Of a stretch of 23,287 nt of DNA, positions 16,043 to 23,287 are shown piece by piece. A program made the position numbers and the translations under genes. Origin of the DNA: Gemmataceae bacterium (lineage in GTDB: Bacteria > Planctomycetota > Planctomycetia > Gemmatales > Gemmataceae); the NCBI GenBank assembly GCA_020847555.1, contig JADLBT010000394.1:1-23287 (forward strand), written 5' to 3'. The number at the start of each line of letters is the position of its first letter. Within the stretch, counting starts at the first letter, position 1. Below the pieces are notes generated by a model that was not told the origin of the DNA, made no database searches, and was given only the letters and a program-made list of their open reading frames with translations.

Positions 16043-17728
16043 ATGACCGACGGCGCGGAGAGAATCCCGGATGTACCTGCACGCCGCGGCGGGCCGTGGT
16101 GGCGGGTCGCGCTGGCTGGTCAGTTCGTGTTCGTCTTCGCGGCGGTGGCGCTGTCCGGGCCGGGCCGCATCGACATCGTTGACGGCCAGACGCGCTACGA
16201 GGTCGCCCGCTCGCTGGTGGATCACGGCGACTCCGCCGTCCGCGATGAGCGGGTCTGGTTCTGGGTCTTCCCGGGCCGGAACGGCGAGCGTCACACGCCG
16301 TATCGGTTCCCGCAGAGCGTGCTCGGCGCGGGCGCGATCTGCCTCGCCGACGCGACCGGGCCGGTTGACGAGGGGCGGCGGCACTTCTTCTTTGTCCTCA
16401 CCTCCGCCTTCGCGTGCGCCCTGCTGCCGGTCGCCTACGCGCTGTGGTTCCGCCACACCGGCCTGTCTCCGGGGGCGGCGCTGTTCTGGGGGACCGCTGG
16501 CGTGTTCTGCACGCCGATTTGGTACTACGGCACGAGCACATTCGACGACATCCTCGGCGCGGCGGCGGTCGTGCTGGCGGTGTGCGTGGCGCTCCTGATC
16601 CGGTACCGCCGCCCGCTCCTGGGGGCCGCGGCCGCCGGCCTGCTGCTTGGTCTGGCGTTCAACTGCAAGGAACCGCTCGGCGTGTTCGTGTTCGCCGCGA
16701 TTGCGGCCGGGTGCGACCCGCGACGCCCGCTGCGCCGCCAACTGGGCCGGGTCGCGCTCGTCGTTGCGGGGGTAGCGCTCGGGGTGCTCGCGTACAGGGC
16801 TTACGACCTTGCCAGGTTTCCGCCGCGCAGCGCCGAGGAATGGGCGCGGGTCCAGACGGGCTACGTCCCGTTCTGGCAGAGCGAGCCGAGCAACGTGCTC
16901 GCCGCCGCTCTCGGGCTGACGCTCAGCCCGGCGAAGGGCGTGCTGTGGTACAGCCCCACGCTGGTTCTGTGCCTTTACGGTCTGGCGCGCTGGCGCGTGC
17001 GGGAGCCGTGGCTGGTCCGGACGGTGGGCGGCGGTTGCCTGGTGTTCGTCGCGTTCCTGTGCTGCCTCACTTTTTTCGCTGGCGACCCAACCTGGGGGCC
17101 GCGCTACCTGACGCCGGTCCTCGCGCTGCTGTGGCTGTTCGCGCCGGCGGGGGCGGCGTGGGTGCGCCCGGGGACGACACGCCTGCTCCTGCGCCTGGGC
17201 CTGGTGGTGCAACTGCTCGCCCTGGCCGTCGATCCGCACCGGCTGTACGTCGAGCGCGGGCTCCCGGCGGCGTTCTACTACGACCGCGGCCCCGGGCTCT
17301 ACTTCCATCCCGATACCTGGCACCTCCTCCACCGTCCGCGGGAAATCCTCGAAGTCGTAAACCCGACCCGCTCCCGTGCCGAGGCTTTCACCCCCGCGCC
17401 TGCGCGGACGTTCGCCTTCCCGGTGCTGCACCACGTCGGGAGGGTCGATGCGCGCCTGGCCGCAGTCCTCACCGGCCAGTGCGCTCAACCCGGGGGCGGC
17501 CCGTTCGGGGCGAGCATGGCTGCCGCCGCCACGATGCCGATGGACGCCGGCCCGGACGCTGTCCACCGCTACCACGTCCTCAACGCCCTGCGGCCCTGGT
17601 GGGTTAGCCAGTGGTATCTCCCGCCCGAAGAACGCCCGGTACACCTACCTGCCACTCTTGCCCTCCTCGTCGTCGCACTGGCCGCGGGTCTGGCCCTGAT
17701 GAGGGCCGGTCGGCGCGCTCTGGGGTGA
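16043..17728 (+). CDS. Polytopic membrane protein, probable GT-C-type glycosyltransferase (second of tandem pair)
   Basis: This is a paralogue of the preceding gene, also exactly 561 residues, with about half of residues identical by eye and colinear over the whole length. The shared block GRIDIVDGQTRYEVARSL again lies at 41-58, and WGPRYLTPVL at 351-360. Differences gather in the N-terminal 20 residues, in the loop around 265-290 and in the outward C-terminal region (about 435-525), where substrate choice may lie (inference). The duplication is recent enough to align without large gaps but old enough to suggest separate tasks, such as two sequential sugar transfers. Its ATG is four bases after the previous stop. 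A perfect 30-bp palindrome follows the gene, eight bases after the stop, and may separate it from the GT2 gene. Confidence 0.8.
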   Translation: MTDGAERIPDVPARRGGPWWRVALAGQFVFVFAAVALSGPGRIDIVDGQTRYEVARSLVDHGDSAVRDERVWFWVFPGRNGERHTPYRFPQSVLGAGAICLADATGPVDEGRRHFFFVLTSAFACALLPVAYALWFRHTGLSPGAALFWGTAGVFCTPIWYYGTSTFDDILGAAAVVLAVCVALLIRYRRPLLGAAAAGLLLGLAFNCKEPLGVFVFAAIAAGCDPRRPLRRQLGRVALVVAGVALGVLAYRAYDLARFPPRSAEEWARVQTGYVPFWQSEPSNVLAAALGLTLSPAKGVLWYSPTLVLCLYGLARWRVREPWLVRTVGGGCLVFVAFLCCLTFFAGDPTWGPRYLTPVLALLWLFAPAGAAWVRPGTTRLLLRLGLVVQLLALAVDPHRLYVERGLPAAFYYDRGPGLYFHPDTWHLLHRPREILEVVNPTRSRAEAFTPAPARTFAFPVLHHVGRVDARLAAVLTGQCAQPGGGPFGASMAAAATMPMDAGPDAVHRYHVLNALRPWWVSQWYLPPEERPVHLPATLALLVVALAAGLALMRAGRRALG

Positions 17729-17735
17729 CTTCAGT

Positions 17736-17814
17736 GTTTCGCGCAAAGACGCCAGGAGCGCAAAGAGAAGGGCCGCTATCTTCCCTTTGCGCTCCTGGCG
17801 TCTTTGCGCGAAAC
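17736..17814. repeat. Perfect 30-bp palindrome, CGCAAAGACGCCAGG family
   Basis: The arms at 17736-17765 and 17785-17814 are perfect inverted copies of 30 bases, starting GTTTCGCGCAAAGACGCC, with a 19-base loop. Sequences of the type GCAAAGACGC-CGCAAAG recur in spacers of many bacterial genomes. It begins 8 bases past the second membrane-protein gene and could act as a terminator. Confidence 0.9.
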
Positions 17815-17854
17815 AAAGACACGAACTCCTGTCTCGCCGGAATAATCGCGACAT

Positions 17855-17883
17855 TTGCTCGCGCGGATCCTGTGACCTATGTT
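17855..17883 (+). promoter_or_regulatory. Candidate promoter for the GT2 gene
   Basis: TTGCTC (17855-17860) and TATGTT (17878-17883) are 17 bases apart, downstream of the 30-bp palindrome and about 80 bases before the GT2 start codon. The match to consensus is 3 of 6 and 4 of 6, so this is weak. Confidence 0.22.
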
Positions 17884-17965
17884 TGCAGCGACACCAGCCC
17901 CGTCCCGGGGAGCAGACCCGGCGCGGTGGGCCGAACATCGACACCCTGGACTCACCGAGGCACCC

Positions 17966-19192
17966 ATGCAGGCGACGTTTCCCGATACCCCAACGGCCGC
18001 CCCGCCGGACAGCAAGCCTCCGGTCGAAGTGTCCATCGTCATGCCCTGCCTGAACGAGGTTCGCACGGTCGGCACCTGCGTCGGCAAGGCGGTCGCGGCG
18101 CTCGAACGGCTCGGGGTCCGCGGCGAGGTCATCGTGGCGGACAACGGTAGCACGGACGGCTCGCAGGAGATCGCCCGCGGCCACGGTGCCCGCGTCGTCC
18201 ACGCCGAGCGGCGCGGGTACGGCAGTGCGCTGCAGGCCGGCATCGCGTCTGCCCGCGGCACCTACGTCATCATGGGCGACGCGGACGACAGCTACGACTT
18301 CGGCAACATCGAGCCGTTCGTCACCCGGCTGCGCGCCGGCGATGAGCTGGTGATGGGCAACCGCTTCCGCGGCGGCATCCGCCCGGGCGCCATGCCGTGG
18401 CTGCATCGCTACGTCGGCAACCCGGTCCTTACCGGCATCCTGAATCTGTTCTTCCACACCCCGATCGGCGACGCCCATTGCGGTCTGCGCGGGTTCCGCA
18501 AGGACGCCTACGAGCGCCTCGGACTGCACACGCCCGGGATGGAGTTCGCCAGCGAGATGGTCGTCAAGGCGGCCCTCAACCGGCAGAAGATGAGCGAGGT
18601 GCCGATTGTCCTCTATCCCGACGGCCGCGATCGCCCGCCGCACCTGCGCAGCTTCCGCGACGGGTGGCGGCACCTGCGCTTCTTGCTGTTGTTCTGCCCG
18701 CTGTGGCTGTACCTGATCCCGGCTGGCCTGCTCCTCGGCGGCGGGTTCGCCGTGATGGCGTGGCTGACCGCGACTCAGTCGGCGAGCGCGGTCGGCGTCC
18801 ATACGATGCTGTTCGCGGCCCTGTCTGTCCTCGTCGGCTACCAGACGCTATGGCTGTGGGCGTATGCGAAAATCCACGGCTGGACGAGCGGCCTGCTCCC
18901 GCCGGACACGTTCTCGCTGCGGGTGTTCCACTACCTGAACCTCGAACGCGGGCTCCTGGCGGGGCTGGGGATGCTCGCGGGCGGACTTGGGCTGACGTTC
19001 TGGCTGCTGAGCGAATGCTGGGGCCGCGAACTGGGGACGCTGGAGACGCAGAGCACCCTCCGCGCCGCGCTGTGGGGCTTCACCCTGATCGTCATGGGCG
19101 TGCAGACCGTCTTCGGCAGCTTCTTCCTGAGCATGCTCGGCATGTCCGAGAAGGCCCAGGAGGCGCGGACCCGGGCGGCCCAGGTGGTGTGA
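17966..19192 (+). CDS. Glycosyltransferase family 2 with C-terminal membrane helices
   Basis: The 408-residue product has a GT-A domain (about 20-235) like dolichol-phosphate mannose synthase and related polyprenyl-phosphate glycosyltransferases. Motifs are VSIVMPCLNE (22-31), DNGSTDGS (59-66), the metal-binding DADDSYD (105-111) and the acceptor-side CGLRGFRKDAY (172-182). Four membrane segments follow (about 239-268, 277-299, 327-349, 366-391). Such enzymes load a sugar onto a polyprenyl phosphate at the inner face, supplying donors to GT-C enzymes, which fits the two genes upstream. I chose the ATG at 17966 with GAGG five bases before it, rather than an upstream ATG at 17879 that has no ribosome site. 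A methyltransferase gene follows after 60 bases. Sugar identity cannot be told. Confidence 0.92.
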   Translation: MQATFPDTPTAAPPDSKPPVEVSIVMPCLNEVRTVGTCVGKAVAALERLGVRGEVIVADNGSTDGSQEIARGHGARVVHAERRGYGSALQAGIASARGTYVIMGDADDSYDFGNIEPFVTRLRAGDELVMGNRFRGGIRPGAMPWLHRYVGNPVLTGILNLFFHTPIGDAHCGLRGFRKDAYERLGLHTPGMEFASEMVVKAALNRQKMSEVPIVLYPDGRDRPPHLRSFRDGWRHLRFLLLFCPLWLYLIPAGLLLGGGFAVMAWLTATQSASAVGVHTMLFAALSVLVGYQTLWLWAYAKIHGWTSGLLPPDTFSLRVFHYLNLERGLLAGLGMLAGGLGLTFWLLSECWGRELGTLETQSTLRAALWGFTLIVMGVQTVFGSFFLSMLGMSEKAQEARTRAAQVV

Positions 19193-19252
19193 CCGGGGCC
19201 GGAACCGAGCGGCGGTCATTCCCCATCGCACTTAACCGTTGAGCAAACTCCC

Positions 19253-19858
19253 ATGCGTTGCATCGATCGCGTGCTGCAGAGGTGGCGTGCCCGGATGGCC
19301 CGGCCGTGGATCCCGGAGGGGGCGTGCGTCCTCGACATCGGCTGCCACCAGGGCGAGTTCCTGGATAGCTTCGGCGAGCGCATTGGCCCGAGCGTCGGCT
19401 TCGATCCGCTGACGGACCCGTCCGCGAGCCGACGGCATCGGCTGGTCCGCGACATCTTCCGCGCCCCGGCCCTGTTTCCCGACGGGTCGTTCGACGCGGT
19501 CGTCATGCTCGCGACGCTGGAGCACATCCGCGACAAGGATCCGCTGGCGAGCGAGTGCTGGCGACTGCTGCGGCCGGGCGGGCGGGTGATCATCACCGTC
19601 CCGTCGGGGTTCGTGGACGCGATCGTTCACTGTCTGTGCAAGGTGCGTCTGGCGGACGGGATGTCGCTGGACGAGCACCACGGGTACGACCCGCGGACGA
19701 CGCCGCAGGTGTTCGGCCGGTACGGCTTCACCCTGGAGCGGCACCGCCGTTTCCAGCTCGGACTGAACCACCTGTTCGTGCTGGGCAAGCCGGTCGCCGT
19801 CGAGGCCGAAACCCCCGACCCCGCCATGCGTCCCGAGGCGGTCCCCATGCCGGCGTGA
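19253..19858 (+). CDS. Class I SAM-dependent methyltransferase
   Basis: The 201-residue product is a Methyltransf_11/23-type enzyme. Motif I is LDIGCHQGEF (27-36), the acidic end of strand 2 is GFDP (49-52), motif post-II is FDAVVMLATLEHI (80-92), and LRPGGRVIITVP (106-117) is the usual strand-5 region. A C-terminal hydrophobic-aromatic stretch and a Pro-rich tail (180-201) complete it. It is cytoplasmic and lacks a signal peptide. It lies 60 bases behind the GT2 gene, so methylation of a glycan, a lipid carrier or its precursor is the likely job (inference from context). The start ATG at 19253 has only a weak ribosome site. A degenerate palindrome follows, about 30 bases after the stop. Confidence 0.9.
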   Translation: MRCIDRVLQRWRARMARPWIPEGACVLDIGCHQGEFLDSFGERIGPSVGFDPLTDPSASRRHRLVRDIFRAPALFPDGSFDAVVMLATLEHIRDKDPLASECWRLLRPGGRVIITVPSGFVDAIVHCLCKVRLADGMSLDEHHGYDPRTTPQVFGRYGFTLERHRRFQLGLNHLFVLGKPVAVEAETPDPAMRPEAVPMPA

Positions 19859-19890
19859 CGCGCCGATTTGACCTTCCACCCTGGCTTTTC

Positions 19891-19942
19891 CGAGCCCGAA
19901 GCGTCAGCGCGGGGGAGCGACCTGGCCCGCGCTGACGCTTCG
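19891..19942. repeat. Palindrome, CGAGCCCG-AGCGT family copy 3
   Basis: The left arm begins CGAGCCCGAAGCGTCAGCGC at 19891; the well-paired core is CGAAGCGTCAGCGCGGG (19897-19913) with its perfect inverse at 19926-19942, loop 12 bases. The outer right arm has decayed (CGGCTTG instead of the expected GGGCTCGG). It sits in the 204-base gap between the methyltransferase and peptidase genes, which otherwise holds only an unassigned GGAGGT motif. Confidence 0.82.
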
Positions 19943-20062
19943 CGGCTTGACAGGACCGCAGCCCAGAAATCGAACCCGGAGTCGAGTCTCGCACCGCGCC
20001 CTAAACTGAGAGGAGGTAACACGGCATCCCGTCGCCCGCCCTAACTTCGCAAGGCGGTGACC

Positions 20063-21877
20063 ATGATCCAGGCGGCTCAACCGACCAGCAGCGCCGACGG
20101 CATCACCTGGGATCTGAACGACCTCTACACCGGGGTGAATGACCCCCGCATCACGAGCGATCTGGCGAGTGCCCTGGAACGGGCGCGGCGCTTCGAGGCG
20201 GCCTATCGCGGTAGAATCGACGTCCCGGACGGCCCCGATCCCGGCCTGCTGCTGGAGGCGACCGTCGAATCGGAGAGCCTCTACGAGCAGATGGACCGGC
20301 CGCTCGTCTACGCCCACCTGCTCCACGCCGCCAAGACCGACGACCCGCCGCGCGGCGCTCTGCTCAGCCGCACGCGCGAGCAGCGCACCGTCATCAACAA
20401 GCACCTCATCTTCTTCGACCTCGAATGGCTCAAGCTCGACGACGAACCGGCGCGGCGAGTGCTTGCCGACGCGCGTCTCGCGAAGTATCGCCACTACCTC
20501 GAAAACAAGCGCATCTACCGCCCGCACGTCCTCAGCGAGCCCGAGGAGAAGATCCTCGACGACAAGGCCCTCACCGGCCGGTCCGCGTTCGTGCGCCTGT
20601 TCGACGAAACCGTCTCGACGATGCGCTTCCCTTTCGAGCACGACGACAAGACCGAGATGCTGTCAATGCAGCAAATCAACGCGAAGCTGTACGACCCGGA
20701 CCGCTCGGTGCGCCGCGACGCCGCCGCCGGCTGGACGAAGGGGCTGCAGGACAACGCGCGCCTGCTGGCGTACCTCTTCAACACGGTCGTGCTCGACCAC
20801 AAGATCGACTGCGAGATGCGCCGCTACGATAGCCCGATGGCGCCGCGCAACCTCGCGAACGAGATCACCCAGGCGACGGTGGACGCGCTCATGACCGCGG
20901 CCGAGCGCCATCATGCCACGGTCCAGCGCTACTACCGGCTGAAGGCCCGCCTCCTGAAACTGGATCAGCTGTACGACTACGACCGTTACGCGCCGCTATT
21001 CTCCGACATGCCGGCGTGCGACTGGCCGACGGCCCGGCGACTGGTCGAGGAGAGCTACCAGGCGTTCAGTCCGAAGGCGGGGGCGGTGATCCGCGAGTTC
21101 TTCGACCGCCGCTGGATCGACGCCGCCCTGCGCGAGGGGAAGCGCGGCGGGGCGTTCAGCAGCAGCGCCGTGCCGAGCGCTCACCCGTACATCCTGATGA
21201 ACTACACCGACAAGCTGCGCGACGTGATGACGCTCGCCCACGAGCTGGGCCACGGGCTGCACCAGTACCTGTCGCGCGGCGTCGGCTACCTGCAGTGTGA
21301 CACCCCCCTGACAACGGCCGAAATGGCGAGCGTGTTCGGCGAGATGCTGACGTTCCGCCGGCTGCAGGAGGTCTATCCCGACCCCCGCACCCGGCTGGCG
21401 ATGCTGTGCAGCAAGATCGAGGACGGGTTCGCGACGGTGTTCCGCCAGGTCGTGCTGACGCGCTTCGAGCAGGCGATGCACCGGGCGCGGCGTGAGGAGG
21501 GCGAGCTGCCGACCGAGCGCCTCAACGAGCTGTGGCTGGCGGCCAACCGGCCGATGCACGGCGACGTGGTGCAGTTGACGGACGGGTACGGCTGGTGGTG
21601 GTCGTACATCGGCCACTTCATCCACGTCCCGTTCTACTGCTATGCGTATGCGTTCGGCGAACTGCTGGTGCTGGCGCTGGTGCAGAAGTACAAGGAGGAG
21701 GGCGAGGCGTTCGTGCCGAAGTACCTCGACCTGCTCGCGGCGGGCGGGTCGGACGCGCCGCACGTGCTGCTCGGCCGGCTCGGGGTGGACGTGAACGACC
21801 CGGGCTTCTGGGAGCTGGGCCTGCGGCTGCTCGGCGAGATGGTCAGCCAGGCGGAGGAACTGGCCGCCCAGCTCTGA
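20063..21877 (+). CDS. M3 family metallopeptidase (oligoendopeptidase F type)
   Basis: The 604-residue product is a zinc metallopeptidase of family M3. The HEXXH motif HELGH is at 393-397, and the third zinc ligand is probably E420 in the TTAEMASVFGE segment (E502 in thimet oligopeptidase). The N-terminal half is all-helical, starting with the typical ITWDLNDLY segment, and SHPYILMNY-like AHPYILMNYTDKLRDVMTLAHE precedes the active site. The C-terminal FIHVPFYCYAYAFGELL supplies the conserved Tyr region. It has no signal peptide and should degrade short peptides in the cytoplasm. Length is normal. I chose the ATG at 20063; a GTG two codons earlier is possible. AAGGCGG lies just upstream. It appears to be a single-gene unit, followed by a repeat and the convergent pyrG. 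Confidence 0.95.
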   Translation: MIQAAQPTSSADGITWDLNDLYTGVNDPRITSDLASALERARRFEAAYRGRIDVPDGPDPGLLLEATVESESLYEQMDRPLVYAHLLHAAKTDDPPRGALLSRTREQRTVINKHLIFFDLEWLKLDDEPARRVLADARLAKYRHYLENKRIYRPHVLSEPEEKILDDKALTGRSAFVRLFDETVSTMRFPFEHDDKTEMLSMQQINAKLYDPDRSVRRDAAAGWTKGLQDNARLLAYLFNTVVLDHKIDCEMRRYDSPMAPRNLANEITQATVDALMTAAERHHATVQRYYRLKARLLKLDQLYDYDRYAPLFSDMPACDWPTARRLVEESYQAFSPKAGAVIREFFDRRWIDAALREGKRGGAFSSSAVPSAHPYILMNYTDKLRDVMTLAHELGHGLHQYLSRGVGYLQCDTPLTTAEMASVFGEMLTFRRLQEVYPDPRTRLAMLCSKIEDGFATVFRQVVLTRFEQAMHRARREEGELPTERLNELWLAANRPMHGDVVQLTDGYGWWWSYIGHFIHVPFYCYAYAFGELLVLALVQKYKEEGEAFVPKYLDLLAAGGSDAPHVLLGRLGVDVNDPGFWELGLRLLGEMVSQAEELAAQL

Positions 21878-21907
21878 CCGCCCAGGAAGGGAACGCGATC
21901 CTCTTCT

Positions 21908-21947
21908 CCCCTCTCCCCTCGTGGGAGAGGGGCTGGGGGTGAGGGGG
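21908..21947. repeat. CCCCTCTCCC palindromic repeat, copy 2
   Basis: This is a second copy of the 40-base element at 10032-10071, differing at one position (T for A at 21934). The hairpin arms are 21908-21917 and 21923-21932, followed by the GGGGGTGAGGGGG tail. It lies between the convergent peptidase and pyrG genes, the same kind of position as copy 1, and in the same orientation. Confidence 0.88.
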
Positions 21948-21968
21948 ACAATGGCTTCTGCCGCGCGC

Positions 21969-23287
21969 CTACGACGCCGACGCGGCTACCTGGGCGGACG
22001 GCCGGGCACGCGGGCTATCGTTTTTTTTTCCCTCGCGCCGGGCAAGGCTCGCCTGGACGAATCCCCGGAACAGCGGGTGGGCGCGCGTCGGCTTGGACTT
22101 GAATTCCGGGTGGCACTGCACCGCCACGAACCACGGGTGGTCCACCAGTTCCACCATCTCCACCAGGTTCCCGTCCGGGCTCGTCCCCGTCACCTCGAAC
22201 CCGTGCCCTGCGAACTGCTCCCGGTAGTCGTTGTTGAACTCGTAGCGATGGCGGTGCCGCTCATACACGACGTCCATTCCATAGGCCGCCCGCGCCCGGC
22301 TACCTTCCTTCAGCACGCACGGGTACGCCCCGAGGCGCATCGTCCCGCCCAGATCCGTGATGCTGTACTGCTCGTCGAGCATGCACACCACCGGGTGCGG
22401 CGTATCGGCGTCAAACTCCGTACTGTTCGCCCCGTCGAGTCCGACCACGTTGCGCGCGAACTCGAGCACCTCGCACTGCAGTCCCAGGCAGATGCCGAAG
22501 AACGGGATGCCTTTCTCCCGGGCGTAGCGGATGGCCTCCATCTTGCCCTCGATGCCGCGGTAGCCGAATCCGCCCGGCACCAGCAGGCCATCGACTCCGC
22601 TTAGCAGACGCTCCGCCCCCTCGCGCTGGATGTCCTCCGAGTCGGCCTTGCGCAGCAGCACCCGGCTCGACAGGCTGTTGCCGGCGTGGTCCAGCGCCTC
22701 GTACACCGACTTGTACGCATCGTTGTGCTTGATGTACTTGCCGACGACGGCGATCGTCACCTCGTGGCTCGGGTTGAAGACGCGCTGGAGCATGGCGCGC
22801 CAGTCGCCGATCTCCAGCTCCTTCGCGCGCAGGCCAAGTTTCTCGACGATCAGCTGATCGAGCCTGTTCTCGACCAGGCTGAGCGGCACCTCGTAGATCG
22901 ACCGCTCCTTGTCGCGCTCCTCGATGACAGCCCGCGGCTCGACGTTGCAGAACATGGCAATCTTCTCGGCCATGTCGCGCGGCATCTCGCGCTCGGTGCG
23001 GCAGATCAGGATGTCGGGCTGGATACCGATACGGCGGAGTTGTTCGACGGAATGCTGCGTCGGCTTGCTCTTGGCCTCCCCGGCCGCCTTGAGGTACGGG
23101 ATCAGCGTCAGGTGGATGTACAGGCAGTTGTGCTTGCCGACGTCGAGGGCGAATTGCCGAATCGCTTCGAGGAACGGCAGCCCCTCGATGTCGCCGACCG
23201 TGCCACCGATCTCGGTGATGACGACATCGACGTCATCGCCGGCCAGGCGGCGGATTGCCCCCTTGATCTCGTCGGTGACGTGCGGGA
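21969..23287 (-). CDS. CTP synthase, 5' end outside window
   Basis: This is CTP synthase, which makes CTP from UTP, ATP and glutamine. The window holds 438 residues; comparison with the E. coli enzyme (545 residues) implies that about 115 N-terminal residues, including the P-loop, lie beyond the right edge. Present are the synthetase-domain motifs [19 protein letters not shown] and [17 protein letters not shown], the linker, and the class I glutamine amidotransferase domain with the nucleophile elbow FGICLGLQ (Cys codon 22488-22490), [24 protein letters not shown] and the catalytic His-Glu in QCHPEF. An ATG at 22985 is internal and not the start. The extreme C-terminus carries a tail of about 17 residues (NDSPRARP onward) after a run of nine A in the coding strand, beyond the place where most family members end. 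Confidence 0.97.
   Translation of the reverse strand, partial: PHVTDEIKGAIRRLAGDDVDVVITEIGGTVGDIEGLPFLEAIRQFALDVGKHNCLYIHLTLIPYLKAAGEAKSKPTQHSVEQLRRIGIQPDILICRTEREMPRDMAEKIAMFCNVEPRAVIEERDKERSIYEVPLSLVENRLDQLIVEKLGLRAKELEIGDWRAMLQRVFNPSHEVTIAVVGKYIKHNDAYKSVYEALDHAGNSLSSRVLLRKADSEDIQREGAERLLSGVDGLLVPGGFGYRGIEGKMEAIRYAREKGIPFFGICLGLQCEVLEFARNVVGLDGANSTEFDADTPHPVVCMLDEQYSITDLGGTMRLGAYPCVLKEGSRARAAYGMDVVYERHRHRYEFNNDYREQFAGHGFEVTGTSPDGNLVEMVELVDHPWFVAVQCHPEFKSKPTRAHPLFRGFVQASLARREGKKNDSPRARPSAQVAASAS

Noticed and set aside
20009..20017. Strong Shine-Dalgarno-like GAGGAGGT in the gap before the peptidase gene
   Set aside because: No ATG, GTG or TTG follows at a usable distance, and the peptidase start 45 bases on has its own AAGGCGG. 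Probably chance.

Overview
The window looks like chromosomal DNA of a planctomycete, most likely of the Gemmata-type order (inference). The reasons are very high GC, a Tat-exported DUF1501 protein, a secreted DUF1080 protein, an Hsp70-family protein without a helical lid, an S1-repeat protein with low-complexity tails, and many spacers filled with short palindromic repeats. I see no rRNA, tRNA, CRISPR array, phage or insertion-sequence gene. The last gene, pyrG, runs off the right edge.

Layout: 1-396 is gene-poor, with two palindromes and perhaps the last codons of an upstream gene. 397-2887 (minus) holds a DUF1501 protein and, upstream of it, a secreted protein with an internal duplication. 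3122-4517 (plus) holds a double winged-helix protein and a DUF1080 protein. 4623-7011 (minus) is a two-gene unit: a small YhdT/DUF997 membrane protein and an enlarged sodium:solute symporter, overlapping by 11 bases as in a panF-type pair. 7225-10017 (plus) holds a Dabb-domain protein, a membrane-anchored unknown and a four-S1-domain RNA-binding protein. 10116-10910 (minus) is a coiled-coil plus double winged-helix protein, divergent from the Hsp70-family gene at 11154-12995 (plus).

13028-19858 reads as an envelope glycoconjugate region: a flippase-like lysylphosphatidylglycerol-synthase-type membrane protein (minus), then on the plus strand two tandem 561-residue polytopic membrane paralogues (probable GT-C-type glycosyltransferases), a dolichol-phosphate-mannose-synthase-like GT2 enzyme with C-terminal membrane helices, and a small SAM methyltransferase. 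A plausible reading is that the GT2 enzyme charges a lipid carrier, the GT-C proteins use it on the outer face of the membrane, and the small proteins modify or move the product. 20063-21877 encodes an M3 metallopeptidase, and 21969-23287 (minus) is the C-terminal four fifths of CTP synthase.

The most striking non-genic signal is a set of palindromic repeats of at least five sequence families, sitting in most spacers between transcription units. One family has three copies whose arms differ at matching positions, so that base pairing is kept.
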